Below are positions 22,671 through 31,179 of a stretch of 38,828 nt of DNA, piece after piece. The translations under genes were made by a program, and so were the position numbers. Within the stretch, counting starts at the first letter, position 1, and each line of letters begins with the position of its first letter. The stretch spans positions 18,691 through 57,518 of the forward strand of contig WHTZ01000040.1 in assembly GCA_009377495.1 (NCBI GenBank), given 5' to 3'. Under the pieces are notes generated by a model. The model did not search any database. It was not told where the DNA came from and was given only the letters and a program-made list of their open reading frames with translations. The stretch is from Luteitalea sp. GTDB lineage: Bacteria; Acidobacteriota; Vicinamibacteria; Vicinamibacterales; Vicinamibacteraceae.

Positions 22671-23717
22671 ATGAGTAGCACGGCAGTAACCCCACCGCCC
22701 AAGAAGACAAACCGCATCGGCCTCGAGACACAGGTCTACCGCGGTAGCAAGACTACGCTGTGCGCCGGGTGTGGGCACAACGCGATCTCGGAGCGCATCA
22801 TCGACGCGTTTTACGAGATGGGCGTGGATCCCCGCCGGGTGGCGAAGCTCTCGGGCATCGGCTGCTCGAGCAAGAGCCCCGCATACTTCCTCGGCTCGTC
22901 GCACGGGTTCAACGCGGTGCACGGCCGCATGCCATCCGTGGCTACCGGGGCGTTGCTTGCCAACCGGGATCTTCTGGGCATTGGCGTGAGCGGCGACGGC
23001 GACACGGGCGCGATTGGCATTGGCCAGTTCGTGCACTTGATGCGACGGAACCTCCCGCTCATCTATATCATCGAGGACAACGGCTGTTACGGCCTCACGA
23101 AGGGCCAATTCTCGCCGACGGCCGACGTGGGCTCGAAATTGAAGAACGGCGTGGTCAACGACTTGCCACCCATCGACACGTGTGCGCTCGCTATCGAGCT
23201 GGGCGCGACCTTTGTCGCCCGTTCGTTTTCGGGCGACAAGAAGCAGTTGCTCGCGATTCTCAAGGCGGCGATCGGTCACCGTGGGACCTGCATGATCGAC
23301 GTCCTGTCACCCTGTGTGACCTTCAACGACCACGAAGGCTCGACCAAGAGCTACGCCTACGCGAAGGATCACGACGAACCGCTCGGCAGCTTCAACTTCG
23401 TGCCGTTCTTCGAGGACATCAGCGTGGAGTACGAGCCTGGTACGACGGTCGAGGTCACGCTCCATGACGGATCGCGCCTGCTGCTTCACAAAGTGGATGG
23501 AGGGTTCGATCCGACGAGCAAGATGGACGCGCTGCGTGTGCTCCACGAGAGCGCGGCGCGCGGCGAGTTCGCGACAGGTGTGCTCTACGTCGAGCCGAAT
23601 AAGCCAGATTTCGTCACGGTGCTGAACGTCGTGGACGAGCCGTTGGCATCCTTGCCGCTGGAGAAGCTGCGCCCGCCAAAGGCCGCACTGGACGAGATCA
23701 TGGCGTCCCTGACGTAA
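22671..23717 (+). CDS. korB: 2-oxoglutarate:ferredoxin oxidoreductase, beta subunit
   Basis: Thiamine-diphosphate-binding partner of KorA. 348 residues from the ATG at 22671, preceded by a close AAGG; an in-frame GTG at 22656 is less likely. Motifs: CAGCGH at 31-36 (usually CPGCGH), SGIGCSSK, the TPP motif GDGD (108-111) to Asn137, and YGLTKGQFSPT (140-150), which is typical of 2-oxoglutarate and related KOR beta subunits. The C-terminal part extends past the catalytic domain as in aerobic KorB. The gap to korA is a 20-base hairpin plus 20 bases. No separate ferredoxin (delta) gene is adjacent. Confidence 0.93.
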   Translation: MSSTAVTPPPKKTNRIGLETQVYRGSKTTLCAGCGHNAISERIIDAFYEMGVDPRRVAKLSGIGCSSKSPAYFLGSSHGFNAVHGRMPSVATGALLANRDLLGIGVSGDGDTGAIGIGQFVHLMRRNLPLIYIIEDNGCYGLTKGQFSPTADVGSKLKNGVVNDLPPIDTCALAIELGATFVARSFSGDKKQLLAILKAAIGHRGTCMIDVLSPCVTFNDHEGSTKSYAYAKDHDEPLGSFNFVPFFEDISVEYEPGTTVEVTLHDGSRLLLHKVDGGFDPTSKMDALRVLHESAARGEFATGVLYVEPNKPDFVTVLNVVDEPLASLPLEKLRPPKAALDEIMASLT

Positions 23718-23720
23718 AGA

Positions 23721-23905
23721 AGGTGTCAGGGGTCAGGGGTCAGTAGGGATCAGGTATACAGGGATGAGGGCTGTCTCACGGGGTTCGCGCAGCAGCGCGT
23801 ACTGTTCGAAGAAGCTACAATCAGGCCTGACCCCTGAAGCACTGATCCCTGATCCCTGAGACCGCCCTGACCCCTGACCCCTGACACCTGACCCCTGTCT
23901 TTGAG
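23721..23905. repeat. Heptamer-word palindromic element between korB and ndk
   Basis: AGGTGTCAGGGGTCA at 23721-23735 is a perfect inverted repeat of 23875-23889. The arms are runs of GGGGTCA and GGGATCAGG words; inner cores lie at 23768-23780 (GGGCTGTCTCACG) and 23855-23867. The centre (about 23781-23820) is unlike the other copies. It may end the korAB transcript. Confidence 0.8.
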
Positions 23906-23919
23906 TTGACCCTTTCCCT

Positions 23920-24339
23920 ATGCAGCGAACCTTAGCGATCATCAAGCCTGATGCCGTCGAACAGGGCGTCATCGGGAAGATCCTCGCGCGCATCGAGCAG
24001 GAAGGCTTTACGGTGTGCGCGATGCGCATGACCCAGCTCACGAAGCACGAAGCCGAGGGCTTCTACGCTGTCCACAAAGACAAGCCGTTCTTCGGCTCCC
24101 TCACCGATTTCATGTCCTGCGGCCCCTGTGTGCTGGTCGCGCTCGAGGCCCCAGACGCGATTCGCAAGTGGCGCGACGTGATGGGAGCCACTGATCCCGC
24201 CAGGGCACCCGCGGGCACGCTGCGCCAGGAATTCGGCGCGTCGATCGAGCGAAACGCCACGCATGGCTCGGACGCTCCCGAGACAGCCGCCTTCGAGCTG
24301 GGCTATTTTTTCCGAGGGTTGGAGCTCATCGATCGGTAA
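23920..24339 (+). CDS. ndk: Nucleoside-diphosphate kinase
   Basis: Transfers the gamma phosphate between nucleoside triphosphates. 139 residues, as expected. Starts MQRTLAIIKPDAV; the phosphohistidine is His115 in ERNATHGSD; the C-terminal ELGYFF is typical. The ATG at 23920 directly follows repeat DNA and has no clear Shine-Dalgarno. The stop is immediately followed by the ATG of the DUF2905 gene, and dcd is 15 bases further, so the three likely form one operon for nucleotide supply. Confidence 0.97.
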   Translation: MQRTLAIIKPDAVEQGVIGKILARIEQEGFTVCAMRMTQLTKHEAEGFYAVHKDKPFFGSLTDFMSCGPCVLVALEAPDAIRKWRDVMGATDPARAPAGTLRQEFGASIERNATHGSDAPETAAFELGYFFRGLELIDR

Positions 24340-24534
24340 ATGGGCAAGGCGTTGGTGCTGATTGGCCTGGCCGTCGCACTGCTCGGCCTGCTGCTGATGG
24401 TTGGTGTGCCGCTCGGCCGGTTACCCGGTGACATCGTCATCCGGCGGGGGAACGCCACGTTCTACATCCCGATTACGACGTGTGTACTCTTGAGTCTGCT
24501 CCTCACGCTGGTGCTGAGCCTGCTCCGGCGCTGA
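24340..24534 (+). CDS. DUF2905 family small membrane protein
   Basis: A 64-residue protein with two hydrophobic segments (about 5-27 and 43-62) around a short loop GRLPGDIVIRRGNATFYIP. That loop (LPGDI and FYIPI) is the signature of the DUF2905 family, whose function is unknown. The ATG follows the ndk stop with no gap, so translation is probably coupled. Confidence 0.88.
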   Translation: MGKALVLIGLAVALLGLLLMVGVPLGRLPGDIVIRRGNATFYIPITTCVLLSLLLTLVLSLLRR

Positions 24535-24549
24535 CAAGAGGGAGGGTCG

Positions 24550-25104
24550 ATGACGGTCAAAGCGGATCGGTGGATCAAGCGGATGGTGCTCGAGCAGGGG
24601 ATGATCGAGCCGTTCGAGGAGCGCCAGGTGCGATCGGGCGTGGTGTCGTTCGGGTTGTCGTCCTACGGCTACGACATCCGTGTAGCCGACGAGTGGAAGA
24701 TCTTCACGAACATCAACACCACGGTTATCGATCCGAAGAAATTCGACCCGCGCTCGTTCGTCGATACCAAGGCGGACGTCTGCATTATTCCGCCCAACTC
24801 CTTCGCGCTCGCGCGCACCGTCGAGTACTTTCGCATTCCGCGCGACGTCATTACCGTGTGCCTTGGCAAGTCCACCTATGCCCGGTGCGGGATCATCGTC
24901 AACGTGACCCCGTTCGAGCCGGAGTGGGAAGGAACGGCAACGCTCGAGATTTCGAACACGACCCCGCTTCCCGCCAAGATCTACGCAAACGAAGGCATCG
25001 CCCAAGTGCTCTTCTTTCAGAGTGACGAGCCCTGTGAGGTGTCGTACGGGGACAAGCAAGGCAAGTATCTCAAGCAACGCAACGTCACGCTGCCGCGGAT
25101 CTGA
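24550..25104 (+). CDS. dcd: dCTP deaminase
   Basis: Deaminates dCTP to dUTP for dTMP synthesis. 184 residues, typical of the Gram-negative enzyme. Motifs: SSYGYDIRV, FALARTVEYFRIP, LGKSTYARCGIIVNVTPFEPEWEG (with the catalytic Glu region), EGIAQVLFF and the C-terminal KYLKQRN tail. A good ribosome-binding site, GAGGGAGGG, precedes the ATG at 24550. Last gene of the ndk-DUF2905-dcd group. A palindromic element begins a few bases after its stop. Confidence 0.96.
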   Translation: MTVKADRWIKRMVLEQGMIEPFEERQVRSGVVSFGLSSYGYDIRVADEWKIFTNINTTVIDPKKFDPRSFVDTKADVCIIPPNSFALARTVEYFRIPRDVITVCLGKSTYARCGIIVNVTPFEPEWEGTATLEISNTTPLPAKIYANEGIAQVLFFQSDEPCEVSYGDKQGKYLKQRNVTLPRI

Positions 25105-25108
25105 AGGG

Positions 25109-25236
25109 GCCCGGTGCCAGGTGCGAGGGGCCAGGGCTGTCTCAGGTTTCAGGGATCAGTGCTTTAGGGGGTAAGGGCTGGGGAAAAGGGGACAGGCCCC
25201 TTTTTCCTCCCCTCGCCCCTGGCACCTGGTCCCTTC
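25109..25236. repeat. Composite palindromic element downstream of dcd
   Basis: Outer arms include GGTGCCAGG (25113-25121) with its complement (25218-25226). The core GGGCTGTCTCAGG is at 25134-25146. Within the centre, 25183-25206 is a hairpin of AAAAGGGG, ACAGG, CCCCTTTT, nearly the same as the hairpins inside the MITE-like element at 12835. It lies between convergent dcd and the 25242 gene and may serve both as terminator. Confidence 0.75.
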
Positions 25237-25241
25237 AAGAA

Positions 25242-26585
25242 TCACCCAGTGTAGACGACCCGCCAGATACGACCTTTGACGGAATCAGCGATGTAGAGGG
25301 AGCCGTCCGGTCCAACGGCGAGGCCGGTCGGTCGATGGTTGGCGTCGCCAGCGCTCTGGATTTCGCTCTTGCCCATGAACCCTTCGGCAAAGACCTCGAA
25401 CTTGGCCGTGGGCTTACCATCCTTCATTGGCACGAACGCGACGAGGTAGCCTGCCTGTGGGAGCGGCGCGCGGTTCCACGAGCCGTGGAACGCGACGAAC
25501 GCGCCGTTGCGGTACTGATCGGGGAACTGGCTGTTGGTGTAGAAGAGCAGGTCATTCGGTCCCCAGTGTGCCGGAAACGGGACGAGCGGCGCCGGGTACT
25601 TGTCACACTCGCCGACCTCCTTGCCATCGCCGCCATACTCCGGTGCGAGCACGCGACGATTCTCGACGACATCGTAGAAGCAGTACGGCCAGCCGAAATC
25701 GCCGCCGTCCTCCAGGCGGTGAAACTCTTCAGACGTACGTTCGGCGTTCTGCTCGGCTGTGAAGAGCTTCGGCCAGAGCATATCCAGTGAGTCGCGCCCG
25801 TGTGGTACCGCGTAGACCGCCTTCACTTCCGGGTTCCACGAGAGCGCGAGCGCGTTGCGAAGCCCGGTTGAGTACCGGTGCCCATCCTCCTGCGTCTGCC
25901 CGCCACGGTCGGCGCTGAAACGCCAGACTCCGCCGGCCTCTTCGAGGAGCGCGCACGGACGCTCGCCGGGCACCTCCGGCGTGCGGTCCTTCGGCTGGCA
26001 GGCGTTCGAGGGCGCGCCGATATCGACGTACATGTTGGCGCTCTCGTCGAACGTGAACGACTTCGCCTCGTGTTGCTTGCGGTTCACGAGCCCCGACACG
26101 ATCGTTTCGGCCTCGCCCGTGGGCGTGAGCTGGCCTTTGGGCAACCGGTACCGCATCACGGAGTCGTTCGTAGACACATATAGGTACTCGCCGTGCAAGC
26201 GGATGCCCGTGCCAAAGCCTTTGCCGAACCATTGTTGATCGTCGGCACGGCCGTCGCCGTCCGTATCACGCAGCGCGACGACCCCACCCTTCGCTTCGTC
26301 GGATTCTCTGAACCGAACGTAGATGTCACCCGTGGAGCTCACCGCGAGATAGCGCGCACGGCCAAGGTTGTCGGCCACAACGAGGGCACAGAAACCGTCG
26401 GGCAGTTTCAACCCGCCATTGTCGGGGTCGCACTTCGGCAGGCTGGTCGCGGGCGGGTCTTGGACACCGGTACGTGTCTCAACTGCGGCGGCCAGACGTC
26501 CATCACCGCCGAGCATGACCGCAAGTGCGACGCCGGCGCCGCCGTATAGAACCAGGCTCATCGAGCTCAGACGAACGTTCATCAT
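25242..26585 (-). CDS. Secreted sorbosone dehydrogenase-like (PQQ-type glucose dehydrogenase fold) protein
   Basis: About 447 residues from the ATG at 26585, which has GGGAG six bases upstream; the frame open to 26807 runs over the beta-synthase gene and is rejected. A signal peptide is visible (RLSSMSLVLYGGAGVALAVML, then AAAVE). The rest shows beta-propeller sequence of the sorbosone/soluble aldose dehydrogenase group: LPDGFCALVVADNLGRARYLAV, DTDGDGRADD, GLRNALALSWNP, DFGWPYCFYD, FVAFHGSWNRAP and GPDGSLYIADSVKGRIWRV. Such proteins act in the periplasm on sugars or aldehydes, some with PQQ. The substrate cannot be told. It is 38 bases downstream of cbs. Confidence 0.85.
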   Translation of the reverse strand: MMNVRLSSMSLVLYGGAGVALAVMLGGDGRLAAAVETRTGVQDPPATSLPKCDPDNGGLKLPDGFCALVVADNLGRARYLAVSSTGDIYVRFRESDEAKGGVVALRDTDGDGRADDQQWFGKGFGTGIRLHGEYLYVSTNDSVMRYRLPKGQLTPTGEAETIVSGLVNRKQHEAKSFTFDESANMYVDIGAPSNACQPKDRTPEVPGERPCALLEEAGGVWRFSADRGGQTQEDGHRYSTGLRNALALSWNPEVKAVYAVPHGRDSLDMLWPKLFTAEQNAERTSEEFHRLEDGGDFGWPYCFYDVVENRRVLAPEYGGDGKEVGECDKYPAPLVPFPAHWGPNDLLFYTNSQFPDQYRNGAFVAFHGSWNRAPLPQAGYLVAFVPMKDGKPTAKFEVFAEGFMGKSEIQSAGDANHRPTGLAVGPDGSLYIADSVKGRIWRVVYTG

Positions 26586-26623
26586 TCCATTCTCCCTCAT
26601 TCGAAAAAACGGGCCCTCGCCCC

Positions 26624-27994
26624 TTATCGCGCACTGCCCGCCGGCGATGCCTGCACCAGGAAGTGGAGCAGGTCGATTCGCGTCAGGATGCTGACCGGCT
26701 GCCGCTTGTCGTCGACCACGACGACCGCGTTGTATTTCCGCAGGCGCTCCTCGAGCGCGGAGAGCGGAGTCCGCAGGCCTACGACCGGCACGTTGCGGTT
26801 CATGCACTTGGACACCAGCGACTGGGCGTCTCCTTCACCTGAGCTCAGGAACGTCATGAGCTCCCCTTCCGACACGATACCCACGAGCACGCCACCTGAT
26901 GACACGGGTAGCTGCGAGATACCTTGCTCGCGCATCGTGTCGATGACCGCACGCACCGTCTCGGTGTCTTCCGCCGCCACGAGGCTCGGCCGCGGCGATT
27001 CCAGCCGTTCGATGTCGCCCACCATCGCATCGGCTGATGGTGTGTGAAAGAACCCGCTGTCGCGCATCCACTTGTCGTCAACGAACTTGGTGAGGTAGTT
27101 TCGCACGCCGTCCGGAAGGATCACGACGCAGTTCTGCCCGGCGCGTAGCTCGGGCGCTCGTTGCAGGGCCGCATACAGCGCTGATCCGCTCGAGCCGCCG
27201 ACCAGCAAGCCCTCCTCGCGAATGAGCCGGCGGGCCAGGAGGAACGACGGTCCATCGGTGGTCTTGACCCAGTCGTCGACCACACCGCGCTCGAGGACGT
27301 CGGGGATGAAGTCGTAGCCAATCCCCTCGACCTTATAGGCGCCGACCTCGCGACCGCCGGCCAGAATCGAGCCGACCGGGTCGGCACCGATGAGCCGACA
27401 GCTTGGACGACGCTCCTTGATATGCCGCGCGACACCTGTAATCGTCCCTCCCGTGCCCGCCCCAATCACGACCATGTCGACCTCACCGTCGAGGTCGTCG
27501 AGGATCTCCTGCGCGGTCGTCTCGTAGTGCACCCGCGGGTTGTTGGGATTGGAATACTGATCCAAGATATGCGCGTTGGGCAGCTGTGACTGTAAGCGTC
27601 GAGCGACGTTGAGATGGCTCTCGGGCGAGTCCCAGGCCGCCTCCGTGGGTGTGCGAATGATTTCCGCCCCCAGCGCCTCGAGCACGACTTGCTTTTCGCG
27701 GCTCATTTTTTCGGGCATCGTGATAATCACCCGGTACCCCTTCACCGCGGCCGCGAGCGCAATGCCGATGCCGGTGTTGCCGCTGGTCGGCTCGATGAGC
27801 GTGTCGCCAGGCTTGATGCGGCCCTCACGCTCCGCTGCGTCGACCATCGACCACCCGATGCGGTCCTTGAGCGACCCCCCAGGATTGAGAAACTCGCACT
27901 TGCCCCACAGCGTGCACGTGAGATGCGCGCCGACCCTGGTGAGCCGCACGAGCGGCGTCCGGCCGATGGCCTCGAGGATGCTGTCGAACCGCAT
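26624..27994 (-). CDS. Cystathionine beta-synthase with C-terminal CBS-domain pair
   Basis: PLP enzyme that joins serine and homocysteine; cysteine synthase activity is possible. 456 residues. Lys43 in GGSLKDRIG is the PLP lysine; PTSGNTGIG (69-77) and GAGTGGTITG bind substrate and phosphate. Two CBS domains (about 335-456; TMREQGISQLPVSSGGVLVGIVSEGE and ILTRIDLLHFL) make the full-length architecture known from eukaryotic CBS and some bacteria. The start ATG at 27994 opens MRFDSILEAIGRTPLVRL. The GT39-like gene lies 25 bases upstream. Confidence 0.93.
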   Translation of the reverse strand: MRFDSILEAIGRTPLVRLTRVGAHLTCTLWGKCEFLNPGGSLKDRIGWSMVDAAEREGRIKPGDTLIEPTSGNTGIGIALAAAVKGYRVIITMPEKMSREKQVVLEALGAEIIRTPTEAAWDSPESHLNVARRLQSQLPNAHILDQYSNPNNPRVHYETTAQEILDDLDGEVDMVVIGAGTGGTITGVARHIKERRPSCRLIGADPVGSILAGGREVGAYKVEGIGYDFIPDVLERGVVDDWVKTTDGPSFLLARRLIREEGLLVGGSSGSALYAALQRAPELRAGQNCVVILPDGVRNYLTKFVDDKWMRDSGFFHTPSADAMVGDIERLESPRPSLVAAEDTETVRAVIDTMREQGISQLPVSSGGVLVGIVSEGELMTFLSSGEGDAQSLVSKCMNRNVPVVGLRTPLSALEERLRKYNAVVVVDDKRQPVSILTRIDLLHFLVQASPAGSAR

Positions 27995-28019
27995 GGAATA
28001 ATCCTATCCCGACGACGCG

Positions 28020-29486
28020 TCATCGCGCGCCATACGCCACGAACTCCGGCGTGCTGGTCACCGGCGTCCCCAGCGGATCGAGAAGGCGCACGGTGTCTTC
28101 GTATCTCCGCTCCGTCACGACGACGGCGCCCTTCTGCAGCAGTGCCGCGAATCTGGCGGTCGTCTGCTCGTCATCACGCAACAGCCAGCCTTTGCGGTGG
28201 AGGCAGAACAAGATGTCCGGGCTGCGGTAATTGGCGAATGCTACCCGCTGCGATCGCTGCAGCAACGGCCGGAGTTGCTCGCAGATTCGAACCTTCGTCT
28301 GATCGACCTCATACCAAGAGTGAAAGCTCGCGCTGCGCGCGAACGTGCTCATTGCCGCAATCCACAGAATCGCCGCGCACGCGTAGGCCCGGCGATCGTC
28401 GGACCACTGTTTCGCGTCGCCGATCCTTCGAACCGCTTCTGTCAGGCCAAGCGCGCTGAGAACTGCGCCAATCGGCGCAATCGGCAGTTGATAGTAGTTG
28501 TGATGAAAATTGCCAAACGTGATCACGATGAGATAGGTCAGGAACGCGGCGACGCCGAGCGGCTCGGCCCAGCGCGCGCGCCGCGCGGCCACGACAAGGC
28601 CATAAAGGCCAAAGAGCAGGCCCACTGGACCGAGCAGGTCCTTGAAAAGCCGCGTGGCGATCTTCGAGTGGTAGCGCCACGACAGCAGCAGGTCCGCGTC
28701 GAACAGCTTGTTCGACAAACCGAACGTCAGGCCTGTCATCTCGTACAGCGAGTGCGCGTGGAGGAACCAGGTTGCCGAGGCCGCGACATTCGTGACCACC
28801 ATGAGCCAGATTTCCCAACGCACGAGTGCCCGCGCGCCGTACTGCTCCACGAACAGTCCGAGGATCGGTCCCCACACGATGAGATACGTGGGCTTGACGA
28901 CCGCAATCAACGTGGTGGTGATCAGGAGGGCGATGAGATACCGCGCGTTCTTCGCCAATAGGTAACACTGTGCGGCGCGCAGGCTGGCAATCGTCAAACA
29001 GGCCAGCAGCGCTTCGTTCATGAACGCCCGATCCATGAACAGCGTCAACGGCAAGCCGAGGCAGTAGATGTACAGACCTGCCAGGCCACACCACTGACCG
29101 TATCGCGCCTTGATGAAGCGATACAACATCAGCGCCGCGAACGGAAACAGCAACGTGTTCAGCAGCCGTCCCAAGTGTGTCGAAAAGCCAGCCACGCGGG
29201 CCAGCGTTGCGACGAGGAAGGCGTACAGCTCCAAGCCGGTCTCCACATAGCCGTGCGCGCGATCGCCGCGCACATCCACCTGCGGATAGAGCGGATTGAA
29301 TCGCTCTTCACCGAAGTTACGCGCGATGGAGGCGGTGTCGGCCTGACGCCAGGAGTGAAAGTCGAACAGCGGCGACTGGAACGTCGCGGCACGGGCCATC
29401 AGCCCGACTGTGAGCAGGGCCACCACCAGGATCCGTTCCTGGGTTGGCGAAACGAAAAGCAATGTGTTCGAGCTCGTTTGAGGCAA
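28020..29486 (-). CDS. GT39-like polytopic membrane glycosyltransferase
   Basis: 488 residues with about ten hydrophobic segments, the first at 19-36. The extracytoplasmic loop after it has the conserved FHSWRQADTASIARNF, as in PMT_2/ArnT-like GT-C glycosyltransferases that use polyprenyl-phosphate sugars. A soluble C-terminal part (about 390-488) follows. The acceptor is unknown; cell-envelope glycan or protein modification is an inference. The start at 29486 is a TTG without a good ribosome-binding site, so the true start may lie further in. It is divergent from the TPR gene at 29607. Confidence 0.8.
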   Translation of the reverse strand: MPQTSSNTLLFVSPTQERILVVALLTVGLMARAATFQSPLFDFHSWRQADTASIARNFGEERFNPLYPQVDVRGDRAHGYVETGLELYAFLVATLARVAGFSTHLGRLLNTLLFPFAALMLYRFIKARYGQWCGLAGLYIYCLGLPLTLFMDRAFMNEALLACLTIASLRAAQCYLLAKNARYLIALLITTTLIAVVKPTYLIVWGPILGLFVEQYGARALVRWEIWLMVVTNVAASATWFLHAHSLYEMTGLTFGLSNKLFDADLLLSWRYHSKIATRLFKDLLGPVGLLFGLYGLVVAARRARWAEPLGVAAFLTYLIVITFGNFHHNYYQLPIAPIGAVLSALGLTEAVRRIGDAKQWSDDRRAYACAAILWIAAMSTFARSASFHSWYEVDQTKVRICEQLRPLLQRSQRVAFANYRSPDILFCLHRKGWLLRDDEQTTARFAALLQKGAVVVTERRYEDTVRLLDPLGTPVTSTPEFVAYGAR

Positions 29487-29606
29487 CGAGTTGATGAGCT
29501 AGGACTTCCCATGCCGCTTCCCGGAACCGCGAGAAGCACGCGTCATCGTAAACCATCCCGCGCCAATCGCAAATGGCGACCGGATTCGTTAGAGTGAAGA
29601 GACGGC

Positions 29607-31145
29607 ATGGAGAACCTGTGGAGTGTCCCCCTCGTCATCGTGTTGGCTGGGGCATTGGTCGCGCAGCCGCAGCGCGAGTCGGACGCTGAGATTCGTCACG
29701 CCGAGCAGCAAATCGCGGCAGGCGATCTGAGGGGCGCACGCGAGTCTCTCACGCGTCTCGTTTCCGCCAGTCCGGGTGAGGTGCGCGTCAATTATCTTCT
29801 TGGCGTCATCGCCGAGCGAGAGAACCAGCTCGCGGACGCGGTCGAACAGTACCGCCGCGTTCTGAAGGCGGCCCCTGACATGGCGTTGGCGTGGGATCGG
29901 TTGGGCTTCGTGCTGGGCCGCGAGGGACAGACGGCCGAGGCAATCTCGCACTTCGAGAAAGCTGTGGCCCTCGAGCCGACGTTGTTCGACGCGCAGTATC
30001 ACCTGGGCGCGACGAAGTGGTGGACGAAGGACTTCCAGGGTGCGTTGTCTCCATTGCGTGCCGCTGTTACCCTCGATCCAAAGCACGCGGAAGCGCGGTA
30101 CTATCTGGGGCTGGCGCTCAAGGAGACGGGCGACCTGCAGTCGGCGCTCGAAGCGCTCGAGAAGGCTGCTGCGCTCGGTCCTGACCTCCCACCCGTGCAG
30201 TTGCACCTCGGCCTCGCCCGCGGCGAAGTGGGAGACATCGACGGCGCCATTGCGGCTATGCGACGTGCCGTCTTGCTCGACGCCACCAACGCGGAAGCGC
30301 AGCACGCGCTCGCGCTCGCGTTGGTTCAAAAGGGCGAATGGCGCGAAGCGGAGGAGCGTCTGACACGGTTGGTCGAGCAGGACGCGACCGATGCGGTGGC
30401 GCGCCTCAACCTTGGTTACTCACAGCTCCAACGCGGCAACCTGAGCGCCGCCGTCGCGACATTCGAGCAGCTCGTCGCGCGCGATCCGCGCAATGCCGAG
30501 GCGTTCTACAACTTGGGTATGGCGCTCAAACAGCAGGACAAGTTTCCTGAGGCCGAGCGTGCGCTTCGCCAGGCGAAGGCGCTCGACCCCCGCTTGCCAG
30601 AGGCTCCCTACACGCTAGGCGTCGTGCTCTGGCAGACGGGGCGACTCGAAGAGGCCGTGACCGAGTTCGACGAGGCGGTTGCGGTCGATCCGGAACTCAC
30701 CGACGCGCACTACATGCGCGGCACAGTCCTGCGTCAGCTCGGGCGGCTCGACGAGGCCATTGCGGCGTTCCGGAAGTCGGCCGAGCTCAGACCGACCTCG
30801 GCCGAAACGTATCTAAGCCTTGGCCAGGCCCTGCGACAGAAGCGTGACGCCGCGGGCGCTGACGTGGCCTTCGCGGAGGCAGAGCGCCTCAACAAGCGCA
30901 AGGCGGACGCGCAGGCGTCGACATTTGCCGTGGGCGTCGGTCGTGAGAAGCTCAAACAGCAGGACATCGCGGCCGCCATCGCGCAATTTCGCGAGGCCAT
31001 TCGCCTCGCGCCGGACAATCCGCAAGCCCACTACCAGCTTGCGCTGGTGCTCCGGCTGCGCGGCCAGGACCAAGAAGCGCGCAAGCATTTCGCGCAAGCG
31101 CGCCGGCTCGCCCCACATCTCAAGACCCCGGAGGATAGGCGATGA
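29607..31145 (+). CDS. Exported tetratricopeptide-repeat protein
   Basis: 512 residues. A short signal peptide (residues 5-20, VPLVIVLAGALVAQ) is followed by about 13 TPR units from 25 to 505, for example AEAHYQLGxx-like helices such as AEAFYNLGMALKQQDKFPEAERALRQAKALDP. No enzymatic domain was seen. Such proteins serve as periplasmic scaffolds. It is the first of a plus-strand run (TPR, DinB, CRTAC1, TPR, TonB-dependent protein) and lies 120 bases from the divergent glycosyltransferase. Confidence 0.88.
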   Translation: MENLWSVPLVIVLAGALVAQPQRESDAEIRHAEQQIAAGDLRGARESLTRLVSASPGEVRVNYLLGVIAERENQLADAVEQYRRVLKAAPDMALAWDRLGFVLGREGQTAEAISHFEKAVALEPTLFDAQYHLGATKWWTKDFQGALSPLRAAVTLDPKHAEARYYLGLALKETGDLQSALEALEKAAALGPDLPPVQLHLGLARGEVGDIDGAIAAMRRAVLLDATNAEAQHALALALVQKGEWREAEERLTRLVEQDATDAVARLNLGYSQLQRGNLSAAVATFEQLVARDPRNAEAFYNLGMALKQQDKFPEAERALRQAKALDPRLPEAPYTLGVVLWQTGRLEEAVTEFDEAVAVDPELTDAHYMRGTVLRQLGRLDEAIAAFRKSAELRPTSAETYLSLGQALRQKRDAAGADVAFAEAERLNKRKADAQASTFAVGVGREKLKQQDIAAAIAQFREAIRLAPDNPQAHYQLALVLRLRGQDQEARKHFAQARRLAPHLKTPEDRR

Positions 31146-31179
31146 CAGGGTGAGGGGTGACCTCGGGTAAGCTGTTGCG

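Noticed and set aside
26586..26807. N-terminal extension of the sorbosone dehydrogenase-like protein
   Set aside because: Overlaps the end of the beta-synthase gene; a signal peptide and good ribosome-binding site support 26585.
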